Origin: Candidatus Brocadiaceae bacterium
GTDB taxonomy: Bacteria > Planctomycetota > Brocadiia > Brocadiales > Brocadiaceae
Assembly: GCA_024653795.1 (NCBI GenBank)
Contig: JANLHY010000552.1
Location: 1 to 12,714, forward strand
Direction: 5' to 3'
DNA length: 12,714 nucleotides
The position numbers were made by a program, and so were the translations under genes. Shown one piece after another: positions 7,605-12,714 of the stretch (the first letter of the stretch is position 1; every line of letters begins with the position of its first letter). The notes under the pieces are model-generated. The model was not told where the DNA came from. It worked only from the letters and a program-made list of their open reading frames with translations, and did no database searches.

Positions 7605-8327
7605 ATGAGAGTTGACAACCGAGCGCGTGACGAGTTGCGTCCATTAATCATCAAAAGGCACTTTACCAAATACGCCCCAGGCTCTGTGCTTGTAGAGGCA
7701 GGCAATACCAAGGTAATCTGCACGGCATCTATAGAAGAAACCGTACCCCCTCATATAAAAAACACCGGTGAAGGCTGGCTTACGGCAGAATATTCATTAC
7801 TGCCAGGTTCCACGCCCATAAGAGCTCCTCGGGAATCTGTTAAGGGGAAATTAACGGGGAGAACCCATGAAATCCAAAGGCTCCTCGGACGTTCTCTGCG
7901 TTCAATCATTAATCTTGCGCTGTTAAAGGAACGGACTATCTGGATTGACTGCGATGTTATTCAGGCAGACGGCGGTACACGCACCGCAGCTATTACGGGA
8001 AGTTACGTAGCATTGATAGACGCTGTACAATGGCTCATGAGTAAAAACCTTGTTAAAGAAAACCCCGTCCTGAATAGTATTGCAGCCGTAAGTGTTGGAA
8101 TTGTGAATAATGATGTCCTCTTAGACCTCTGCTACGCAGAAGATGCTGCTGCACAGGTAGACATGAATATTGTTATGACAGGTAATGGCAAATTTATTGA
8201 AATACAGGGCACTGGTGAAGAATATACCTTTAATGACGAACAACTGGCAGAAATGCTGAATATGGCAAAAAAAGGCATCCGCAAAATCACCGAAATTCAA
8301 AGGAAGACATTGGAAATTAATGATTAA
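7605..8327 (+). CDS. rph: Ribonuclease PH
   Basis: Phosphate-dependent 3'-to-5' exoribonuclease that trims tRNA 3' ends; hexameric in the family. The 240 residues match the usual length. Key parts are GSVLVEAGNTKVICTAS (26-42), the GRTHEIQRLLGRSLR block with R87 near the phosphate site, IDCDVIQADGGTRTAAITG with GTRT at 124-127 for phosphate binding, and DLCYAEDAAAQVDMN. It starts 17 bases after argF with no visible Shine-Dalgarno; the leader is A/T-rich. It precedes rdgB by 21 bases, a pairing known in many bacteria. Confidence 0.96.
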   Translation: MRVDNRARDELRPLIIKRHFTKYAPGSVLVEAGNTKVICTASIEETVPPHIKNTGEGWLTAEYSLLPGSTPIRAPRESVKGKLTGRTHEIQRLLGRSLRSIINLALLKERTIWIDCDVIQADGGTRTAAITGSYVALIDAVQWLMSKNLVKENPVLNSIAAVSVGIVNNDVLLDLCYAEDAAAQVDMNIVMTGNGKFIEIQGTGEEYTFNDEQLAEMLNMAKKGIRKITEIQRKTLEIND

Positions 8328-8348
8328 ATCTTTATTCTGGGAAATAAT

Positions 8349-8981
8349 ATGTCTTCAATAGTAAATGAGATACACGCAAAAACTATTGTTATTGCTACGC
8401 AAAATGAAAAAAAGAAAAAGGAGATTGCAGAGATTCTCAAAAATGTCCCTGGTATTTTGCTTCGCGGCGTTGAGGATTTTCCCTTTCTACCTGAAGTGGA
8501 AGAAGACGGGAACAGCTTCCGGAAAAATGCGATAAAAAAGGCAACCACCCTTGCCACGGCTTGTAATACCTGGGCAATGGCAGACGATTCGGGACTTGGA
8601 ATCGATGCCCTGAACGGACGCCCCGGCATCTATTCAAGCAGATATGCGGGTCCAAATGCAACCGACGAAAAGAATATTGAGAAGGTGTTATCCGAACTGA
8701 GGGGTGTGCCAAAAGAAAAACGTACGGCCAGATTTGTTTGTTCCATTGCCATTGCCAGTCCACATCAATTATTATTTGTAGCAGAAGGCCGATGTGAAGG
8801 CCTTATCACCGAACAACCCAGAGGGAAAGGCGGGTTTGGATATGACCCGATCTTTTATGTGCCTGATTACAATCAAACCTTTGCCGAACTAAATCCGCTA
8901 ACCAAAAACAGTATCAGCCACCGTGCAAAAGCACTCGATCAGTTTAAAGAACAGATAATCCCTCTGATTCAAAGGTTTTAA
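8349..8981 (+). CDS. rdgB: RdgB/HAM1 ITP/XTP pyrophosphatase
   Basis: House-cleaning enzyme that hydrolyses dITP, ITP and XTP to the monophosphate and pyrophosphate, keeping deaminated purines out of DNA and RNA. Motifs are TQNEKKKKEI (17-26), ADDSGLGIDALNGRPGIYSSRYAG (catalytic region, residues 78-101), GGFGYDPIF (161-169) and SHRAKAL (190-196). The 210 residues include about ten extra at the N-terminus relative to many homologues. GGGA lies 6-7 bases before the ATG, so this start is reasonable. It ends the plus-strand run and converges on porB with 2 bases between stops. Confidence 0.96.
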   Translation: MSSIVNEIHAKTIVIATQNEKKKKEIAEILKNVPGILLRGVEDFPFLPEVEEDGNSFRKNAIKKATTLATACNTWAMADDSGLGIDALNGRPGIYSSRYAGPNATDEKNIEKVLSELRGVPKEKRTARFVCSIAIASPHQLLFVAEGRCEGLITEQPRGKGGFGYDPIFYVPDYNQTFAELNPLTKNSISHRAKALDQFKEQIIPLIQRF

Positions 8982-8983
8982 AA

Positions 8984-9931
8984 TTATTCCTTTATCAATC
9001 CCTTACCCTGCGCTTCTTTCCAGTATTGATCAACCATTGCCTGTATTTTTGCAAGTGTTTCTTCCTGCCGCACCGGTTTAAAGAGATGCGAAAATCGTCC
9101 CTGTCCTTTCAGGTACTCTTCAACTGGCTTGAATTTTCGCGGAACAACCGTATGCATCACCTCACCATAAACGGCCTCTTTCAACGCCCAAATGCCCGTA
9201 TCAACTGCTAATTTCGCAAACAGGACAGAGTGGGATGGGTCTGTTGCCCATCCGGGTGGACACGGAGAAAGGTTTATAAAGAGTTTTGGGCCTTTGTATT
9301 GTTCTGCCTTTTTAAACTTATTGATTAAATCAACTGGATGTGCCGGTGAGATCGTGGCAAGATACGGTGGTTTGTGACTCCTCCATATTTCAAAGAGGTT
9401 TTTTTTGGAGAGCGTCGTCCCTGTCGGACTTATCTTTCCTGCCGGCGTTGTTCCTGTCTTTGACGCAAAGGGTGTCGCCCCTGACCACTGAAAGCCCGTA
9501 TTCCCGTATGCCTCGTTATCGTAACAGATGTAATAGAAATCAAGGTTACGGTATATAGACCCGGATGTGGATGCAAGACCTATGTCGTAAGCGGCGCCAT
9601 CACCCGTCAGCACAACCACCTTCAAATCCTCTGTGGGGTCGAGCCTCTCCTTTCTTATCAATATATCCAGGGCATCCCTTACACCCTGTGCGCCAGCAGG
9701 GGCACAAGCCATTGCCGTATACAGCCACGAATTCTGAAAAGGTGTAAATGGATAAATAGAAAGAAGGGTAAAACATCCAGCGGCATTTATAATTACCGTC
9801 TTTTTTCCCAGAACCTTCAGACAGTGCCTCAATGCCAGAAGACCCCCGCATCCCGCACACATAGGTGTACCCGGGAAAATATCCTCCTCCGTAGGAATGT
9901 CTTTTATAGATTTTAAAGGTAGTAATTCCAT
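8984..9931 (-). CDS. porB: Pyruvate:ferredoxin oxidoreductase, beta subunit
   Basis: TPP- and [4Fe-4S]-binding subunit of the 2-oxoacid:ferredoxin oxidoreductase that interconverts pyruvate and acetyl-CoA plus CO2 using ferredoxin. Numbered from the ATG at 9931 (315 residues): C25 and C28 in PMCAGCGG, C53 in NAAGCF and C224 in SPCPPGW are the likely cluster ligands by analogy with single-chain PFOR. TGDG (109-112) with D116 and DNEAYGNTG (138-146) bind TPP-Mg. An in-frame TTG at 9952 would add 7 residues, but it falls inside a repeat-derived sequence (CTCGTTCCCAA), so I prefer the ATG. Pyruvate is the most likely substrate, though 2-oxoisovalerate-type enzymes look similar. Confidence 0.93.
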   Translation of the reverse strand: MELLPLKSIKDIPTEEDIFPGTPMCAGCGGLLALRHCLKVLGKKTVIINAAGCFTLLSIYPFTPFQNSWLYTAMACAPAGAQGVRDALDILIRKERLDPTEDLKVVVLTGDGAAYDIGLASTSGSIYRNLDFYYICYDNEAYGNTGFQWSGATPFASKTGTTPAGKISPTGTTLSKKNLFEIWRSHKPPYLATISPAHPVDLINKFKKAEQYKGPKLFINLSPCPPGWATDPSHSVLFAKLAVDTGIWALKEAVYGEVMHTVVPRKFKPVEEYLKGQGRFSHLFKPVRQEETLAKIQAMVDQYWKEAQGKGLIKE

Positions 9932-9950
9932 TGTAGTGAATTCCAATTTC

Positions 9951-9975
9951 AACTCGTTCCCAAACAGAGTTTTGG
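9951..9975. repeat. Degenerate CTCGTTCCCAA palindrome
   Basis: Contains AACTC (9951-9955) and GAGTT (9967-9971), plus an overlapping 5-bp stem CCAAA (9960-9964) and TTTGG (9971-9975). The first 11 bases from 9953 match the arm of the inverted pair at 583-609. It abuts the N-terminal coding end of porB and overlaps the alternative TTG start. Confidence 0.5.
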
Positions 9976-10002
9976 AGCAAGCAAATAAAGTTATTCCTAC
10001 GC

Positions 10003-10092
10003 AGTCCCCCTTAATAAAGGGGGATTCAGGGGGTTGTGTTTTACCCGGGGTTATTTTACAACCCCCTAGCCCCCTAGTTTCTAAGGGGGATT
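10003..10092. repeat. Nested C/G-rich inverted-repeat element
   Basis: A 90-base unit with near-matching inverted ends (AGTCCCCCTT at 10003-10012, AAGGGGGATT at 10083-10092). Inside are three stems: CCCCCTT/AAGGGGG (10006-10012 with 10017-10023), GGGGGTTGT/ACAACCCCC (10029-10037 with 10058-10066), and CCCCCTAG with CTAAGGGGG (10070-10077 with 10081-10089, one bulge). No T-run follows on the minus strand. It resembles a MITE-like or palindromic interspersed element lodged between porA and porB. Confidence 0.75.
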
Positions 10093-10260
10093 CTCTCTGC
10101 CTTATGTTGTATAACCCGCTTGAATAAAATGAAAATTCCTATACTATAAATTTAAATTCGAAATCTCAAATTACAAATTTCAATATCCAAATGTCCCAAA
10201 CTATTCTTTGTGCCCTCTGCGCTCCCCATTTCCATGAGGACAGGCCTTTGCGGTGAACCA

Positions 10261-11481
10261 TTACCGTTTCCCCGCCATCTTCTTCAACCTATCCATCTCC
10301 TTCCATTCCGTCTCTGTGTAAAGGAGACGAGGGGCTGGAACCTCTCCGGTACTAGCTGCCTTAATCAAACTATCAAAAATAAACTCGAATTCCTGAGGAC
10401 TTATATTTTTCCCTCCGAGTCCGCCAACAAAGGAAAGCAAAAGCGGCTTATCCTTCTGATTACATATGGCGCTGGCAATCTCTGAATAGATAATACCCCC
10501 CTTCCCAACGCTGATATTCTGGTCCACGACGGCTACAGCCTTCGCTCCTTTAATCGCCATAACAATATCCGACTCTGGAAATGGTCGTAAGAGTCTCAAC
10601 TTCAAAAGCCCGGCTTTAATACCATTCTTCCGTGCGCTATTTACTGCTGCCTTTCCGAGGGTTGAAAACGAGTTCGACATAATCAGTATATATTCGGCAT
10701 CGTAGGTCATATACCCTTCGATAGTATTATAGGTTCGACCAAAAATTTTGCCAAATTCCTCAGATACCTCGTCATAAACCTCCAGTGCCTTCCGGCTGGC
10801 AAGGTGCATCTGGTATTTGAAATACGAATATGCATGCCCGCCAATGACCGCCACACCCTGCGCCATAGGCTGACTTGCCTTGAAAAAGGCATGCTTGGGC
10901 TGATACGCCGGCAAATATTTTCTGACCCTTTCCAAATCCGGTATTTCTACCGGTTCTCGTGTAAAGGAGAGATGAAACCCGTCCATATTCACAAACACTG
11001 GGAGAAGGACTCGCTCCTCCTCTGCCAGTTTATATGCCATCAGAATAGAATCAAGCACCTCCTGGCATGTCTCGCAGTGAATCTGCAAAAACCCAGAATC
11101 CCGTGCGGCAAGGATGTCGTTATGGTCGGGTTCAAGGGTTATTGGGGATGATAACCCCCTTGACACATTTACCATCACAAGCGGTACGCGCCATCCTGCT
11201 ACAGAATAGAGCATCTCAAAACCATAGAGGAGCCCCTGACTCGATGTTGCCGTAAATACCCTCACCCCGGTTGCTGAGGCAGCCCCTGCTGCAGCAATCA
11301 TCGAATGTTCTGAATCCACCGTAACGAACCTGGCATCCAGAATACCGTCAGAAATCCATTTTGCAAGGGTCTCGATAATCTCTGTCTGGGGCGTTATCGG
11401 GTAAGCCGGAATATAATCAACCTCTGCCAGCCTCACCCCCCACGCAGCCGCCGCATTGCCCGTAAGCATTTCCCTTGTCAT
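10261..11481 (-). CDS. porA: Pyruvate:ferredoxin oxidoreductase, alpha subunit
   Basis: Partner of PorB that contributes the pyrimidine side of the TPP site and the CoA-contacting domain. The 406 residues show the family's YPITPQT (27-33), DSEHSMIAAAGAASATG with E58 as the likely TPP-activating Glu, ATSSQGLLYGFEML, NVSRGLSSPI and HNDILAARDSG, followed by the C-terminal transketolase-like domain (LLRPFPESDI, VVDQNISVGKGGI). This is the separate-subunit form, not the single-chain PFOR. The ATG at 11481 has only a weak GAGAGA upstream. Gene order porD-porA-porB on the minus strand is standard, except for the extra material before porA. Anammox bacteria would use it in the pyruvate-forming direction after the acetyl-CoA pathway (inference). 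Confidence 0.95.
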   Translation of the reverse strand: MTREMLTGNAAAAWGVRLAEVDYIPAYPITPQTEIIETLAKWISDGILDARFVTVDSEHSMIAAAGAASATGVRVFTATSSQGLLYGFEMLYSVAGWRVPLVMVNVSRGLSSPITLEPDHNDILAARDSGFLQIHCETCQEVLDSILMAYKLAEEERVLLPVFVNMDGFHLSFTREPVEIPDLERVRKYLPAYQPKHAFFKASQPMAQGVAVIGGHAYSYFKYQMHLASRKALEVYDEVSEEFGKIFGRTYNTIEGYMTYDAEYILIMSNSFSTLGKAAVNSARKNGIKAGLLKLRLLRPFPESDIVMAIKGAKAVAVVDQNISVGKGGIIYSEIASAICNQKDKPLLLSFVGGLGGKNISPQEFEFIFDSLIKAASTGEVPAPRLLYTETEWKEMDRLKKMAGKR

Positions 11482-11540
11482 TGCAATGTTATCTCTCTCA
11501 TATTTTCATTTTTTACAATCCAAAACATTAAACAATAATC

Positions 11541-11569
11541 GTAGGGGCAGGTTTGAAACCTGCCCCTAC
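11541..11569. repeat. GTAG/CTAC palindrome, copy 1
   Basis: Perfect 14-base arms GTAGGGGCAGGTTT (11541-11554) and their reverse complement (11556-11569) around one central base. It lies 59 bases upstream of the porA start (minus strand). Two related copies occur at 11656 and 12436. No poly-U would follow in either direction, so a simple terminator is unlikely. Confidence 0.85.
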
Positions 11570-11600
11570 AAAACCACGCAAAATAATACAAATCCTGTAT

Positions 11601-11711
11601 TTATTTTTTGCCAAATATCGCCTCTTCAAAATCATCCCATTGATTGTCATCAGCCGTAGGGGTGGGTTTGAAACCCACCCCTACATTATCCATGTCCATT
11701 AAAATATTCAT
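11601..11711 (-). CDS. Possible 36-residue ORF containing a palindrome in frame
   Basis: ATG at 11711 to TAA at 11601. The product opens MNILMDMDN, then reads VGVGFKPTPT straight from the palindrome at 11656-11684, then ADDNQWDDFEEAIFGKK. The acidic, Trp/Phe-containing tail looks like a real protein C-terminus. I recognise no family. The ATG lies over the decayed porD end, just as an ATG follows the intact porD stop. It may be a tiny gene, or the surviving tail of a larger one fused to repeat sequence. No Shine-Dalgarno is evident. Low confidence that it is expressed. Confidence 0.25.
   Translation of the reverse strand: MNILMDMDNVGVGFKPTPTADDNQWDDFEEAIFGKK
11656..11684. repeat. GTAG/CTAC palindrome, copy 2
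   Basis: Perfect 14-base arms GTAGGGGTGGGTTT (11656-11669) and their reverse complement (11671-11684) around one base. It differs from copy 1 by a C-to-T and an A-to-G change in one arm, each matched by the complementary change in the other arm, so pairing is kept. It lies 3' of the decayed porD end, as copy 3 lies 3' of the intact porD. Confidence 0.85.
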
Positions 11712-11836
11712 GGTTGCCATGCATGCACCCGCACCCTTTCTATTGCCTTTACGGAACATTCCTCAACACGACCATGCATCCCGTGCAATTATCGTAATTC
11801 GCATAATGGAATCGAGCAATACAGCAACGGAACATT
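11703..11836 (-). pseudogene. Decayed duplicate of the porD 3' end
   Basis: This stretch aligns with the 3' end of the intact porD at 12465-12612. Exact shared words include CCATGCATGCACC (11717-11729 with 12479-12491) and ATTGCCTTTACGG (11742-11754 with 12507-12519). On the minus strand it reads FHYANYDNCTGCMV, against FPYTDYDNCKGCMI in porD. A one-base loss then shifts the frame, and the other frame resumes as EECSVKAIERVRVHAWQP, against EECPVKAIERRREVHAW. The porD stop is changed to CAA, so reading continues to a later TGA; the CP proline is Ser; and several bases are missing between the two cluster motifs. No functional ferredoxin subunit can be made from it. The outer edge near 11836 is approximate. 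Confidence 0.85.
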
Positions 11837-11841
11837 TGTTT

Positions 11842-11904
11842 GGGTGGCATGGGCAAACAATCCCTGTTCAAATCATACAGGGACATGGTTTGTCATTGCC
11901 ACCC
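11842..11904. repeat. Long imperfect inverted repeat
   Basis: The left arm (11842-11866, starting GGGTGGCATGGGCAAAC) and right arm (11878-11904, ending GTCATTGCCACCC) pair with two bulges and a few mismatches around an 11-base loop. It lies directly against the outer edge of the porD remnant, so it may have cut off the duplicated copy. No coding content is apparent. It resembles a small non-autonomous element. Confidence 0.65.
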
Positions 11905-11987
11905 TTCCCAAGTCATTTAAAGCGGAACAAATTGCAAACACGCTCACAGGTGGCGTTCTGCTATAATCCGATTATGTCAGAGTATAA

Positions 11988-12284
11988 TTAGAAACGCCGT
12001 CCTCCACCGCCACCTTGCCTGCCTCCACCCCGGCGTCCTTCCGGGCGAGGGCGGGCTTCATTAACATTGAGCGCTTTTCCCTTTAACATTGTGCCGTTCA
12101 ACCCGTTGATTGCAGCCTGGGCTTCAGCCTTAGATTGAATCTCCACGAATCCGAATCCCTTTGATTCCCGGCTGAACATATCTTTTATGATAGTAACGGA
12201 TTTAACCTGTCCGAATGCCTCAAAAGCCTTTTGCAAATCCTCTTCGGTTGTATCGCTCGACAAACTGCCTACGAATATATTCAT
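11988..12284 (-). CDS. RRM-domain RNA-binding protein with RGG-like tail
   Basis: A 98-residue single-RRM protein. RNP2 is IFVGSL (residues 3-8) and RNP1 is KGFGFVEI (about 42-49), each with the aromatic residues that stack on RNA bases. The spacing DTTEEDLQKAFEAFGQV and the end KGKALNVNEARPR complete the fold. The tail (from about residue 80) is Arg/Gly-rich (RRGGGRQGGGGGRRF). Similar short RRM proteins occur in cyanobacteria and planctomycetes, some cold-induced; the RNA target here is unknown. AAGGAGGAG lies just before the ATG, one of the strongest ribosome-binding sites in the window, suggesting high expression. Its place inside a por operon is unexpected. Confidence 0.93.
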   Translation of the reverse strand: MNIFVGSLSSDTTEEDLQKAFEAFGQVKSVTIIKDMFSRESKGFGFVEIQSKAEAQAAINGLNGTMLKGKALNVNEARPRPEGRRGGGRQGGGGGRRF

Positions 12285-12296
12285 TTTCTCCTCCTT
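12285..12296 (-). promoter_or_regulatory. Strong Shine-Dalgarno of the RRM gene
   Basis: On the minus strand AAGGAGGAG precedes the ATG by a short A-rich spacer. Most other genes in the window have weak or absent sites, so this one stands out and fixes the start. Confidence 0.8.
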
Positions 12297-12320
12297 AATG
12301 GATTTTCGTCTAACTCGTTC

Positions 12321-12343
12321 ATATCCAAACCAAGCTTGGATAT
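12321..12343. repeat. Hairpin in the RRM gene leader
   Basis: ATATCCAA (12321-12328) and TTGGATAT (12336-12343) form a perfect 8-bp stem with a 7-base loop, about 25 bases upstream of the RRM Shine-Dalgarno. The flank AACTCGTTC (12312-12320) is shared with the palindrome at 9951, so it may be a degraded repeat. A regulatory role in the mRNA leader is possible but not shown. Confidence 0.5.
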
Positions 12344-12435
12344 ACCTTTCTCTGGCGGAACTATCCCCTTACCTCCCTTCCTTAATTTGTGTTTAAGTCG
12401 TCCAACCAACTTATAGTATTACCTTTTTATTTTTA

Positions 12436-12464
12436 GCAGGGGCAGGCTTGAAACCTGTCCCTAC
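12436..12464. repeat. GTAG/CTAC palindrome, copy 3 (degenerate)
   Basis: Arms 12436-12449 and 12451-12464 pair with two mismatches and one G-T pair; GTAG is changed to GCAG at one end while CTAC is kept at the other. It begins 11 bases after the porD stop (minus strand). It is the oldest-looking of the three copies in this region. Confidence 0.75.
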
Positions 12465-12475
12465 AATATTCATGG

Positions 12476-12714
12476 TCACCATGCATGCACCTCCCGCCTC
12501 CTCTCAATTGCCTTTACGGGACATTCCTCAAAACAGATCATACATCCTTTACAGTTATCGTAGTCCGTATAGGGGAAGCCATCTCCATTCACAGCAATGC
12601 AGCCATCGGGACATCTGGCAACGCAGGTCATACACTTGGTGCAGATATCGTAATTCCAGACAGGCTTAAATACCCGCCAGTTACCGGTCTTTCGCAAAGG
12701 AGTATTCCCTGTCG
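12476..12714 (-). CDS. porD: Pyruvate:ferredoxin oxidoreductase, delta subunit (partial)
   Basis: Electron-transfer subunit carrying two [4Fe-4S] clusters that link PorAB to external ferredoxin. The frame is open through the right window edge, so the 5' end is missing; a TTG at 12697 is unlikely to be the start because the frame upstream continues as TGNTP. The visible part begins TGNTPLRKTGNWRVFKPVW, the usual PorD lead-in, followed by two clean cluster motifs, CTKCMTCVARCP and CKGCMICFEECP, and the end KAIERRREVHAW with TGA at 12476. A free-standing 2[4Fe-4S] ferredoxin is less likely given the lead-in and the neighbouring porA and porB. porC (gamma) may lie just outside. Confidence 0.9.
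   Translation of the reverse strand, partial: TGNTPLRKTGNWRVFKPVWNYDICTKCMTCVARCPDGCIAVNGDGFPYTDYDNCKGCMICFEECPVKAIERRREVHAW

Larger units (their letters stand above)
9932..10260. other. Repeat-filled gap between porA and porB
   Basis: This 329-base gap separates two genes that are normally adjacent and often nearly overlapping. It holds a degenerate CTCGTTCCCAA palindrome (9951-9975), a nested inverted-repeat element (10003-10092), an A/T-rich stretch with repeated AAATT/CAAAT words (10141-10200), and then a pyrimidine-rich stretch up to the porA stop. I see no gene and no clear promoter. Confidence 0.65.
11482..11987. other. Scrambled segment between porA and the RRM gene
   Basis: A 506-base mosaic with no ordinary gene. 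From left to right it holds a GTAG palindrome (11541-11569), a small reading frame (11601-11711), a second GTAG palindrome inside that frame (11656-11684), a decayed copy of the porD 3' end (about 11703-11836), a long imperfect inverted repeat (11842-11904) and about 80 unassigned bases before the RRM stop codon. Each part is listed separately. Confidence 0.75.

Noticed and set aside
9932..9952. TTG start giving a 322-residue PorB
   Set aside because: The added codons lie in or next to a repeat-derived CTCGTTCCCAA sequence with no well-spaced Shine-Dalgarno. The ATG at 9931 gives the expected N-terminus.
11955..11990. Plus-strand promoter with TATAAT at 11962
   Set aside because: No plus-strand gene follows; the downstream sequence is the RRM gene on the minus strand, and no -35 box is evident.
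11541..12464. CRISPR array made of the three GTAGGGG palindromes
   Set aside because: The copies are unevenly spaced (about 115 and 780 bases apart), near-perfect self-complementary, varied in sequence, and there are no cas genes or uniform spacers.
12695..12697. TTG as the true start of porD
   Set aside because: The frame stays open upstream to the window edge and encodes residues typical of PorD, so the gene is partial.

Overview
The window looks like chromosome from an anammox planctomycete (order Brocadiales; Kuenenia/Brocadia-like). This is inferred, not proven. Three things point there: a moderate-GC genome that combines an outer-membrane lipid transport set (Mla) with a multi-subunit pyruvate:ferredoxin oxidoreductase of the kind used by acetyl-CoA-pathway autotrophs; an RRM-type RNA-binding protein; and many intergenic palindromes with GTAG/CTAC ends. 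No 16S or lineage-specific marker (hydrazine synthase, ladderane genes) is present, so other deep-branching anaerobes remain possible.

Plus strand, 68-8981. ruvC (Holliday junction resolvase) comes first, then a 359-base gap made largely of palindromic repeats. A tightly packed Mla operon follows: mlaE, mlaF, mlaD, mlaC, mlaA. It encodes the inner-membrane ABC transporter, the periplasmic carrier and the outer-membrane partner for phospholipid traffic; the small STAS subunit MlaB is not here. After 65 bases an arginine operon begins: argB, argD, argF (acetylglutamate kinase, acetylornithine aminotransferase, ornithine carbamoyltransferase). It is followed at short spacing by two housekeeping genes, rph (RNase PH) and rdgB (ITP/XTP pyrophosphatase).

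Minus strand, 12714-8984. A por operon reads towards the plus-strand genes and meets rdgB tail-to-tail with 2 bases between stop codons. In transcription order it holds the 3' end of porD (two [4Fe-4S] ferredoxin subunit, cut by the window edge), an RRM/RGG RNA-binding protein, a 500-base scrambled segment, porA and porB. Por makes or oxidises pyruvate with acetyl-CoA, CO2 and ferredoxin.

The most interesting region is 11482-12475. Between porD and porA lies a second, decayed copy of the 3' end of porD (about 11703-11836), with deletions, a one-base frameshift, a lost stop and a lost CP motif. Both the intact and the decayed 3' ends are followed directly by the same palindrome, and a third copy sits just before porA. 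The RRM gene lies between the intact and the broken copy. The por operon therefore seems to have been opened by a duplication or insertion that involved the palindrome and left an RNA-binding protein gene inside. One palindrome also falls in frame inside a 36-codon reading frame.

Other repeats: a REPIN-like inverted pair (583-719), two GTAG hairpins before mlaE, a nested C/G-rich inverted-repeat element between porA and porB, and a long imperfect inverted repeat next to the porD remnant. I found no tRNA, rRNA, CRISPR array, transposase or phage gene.
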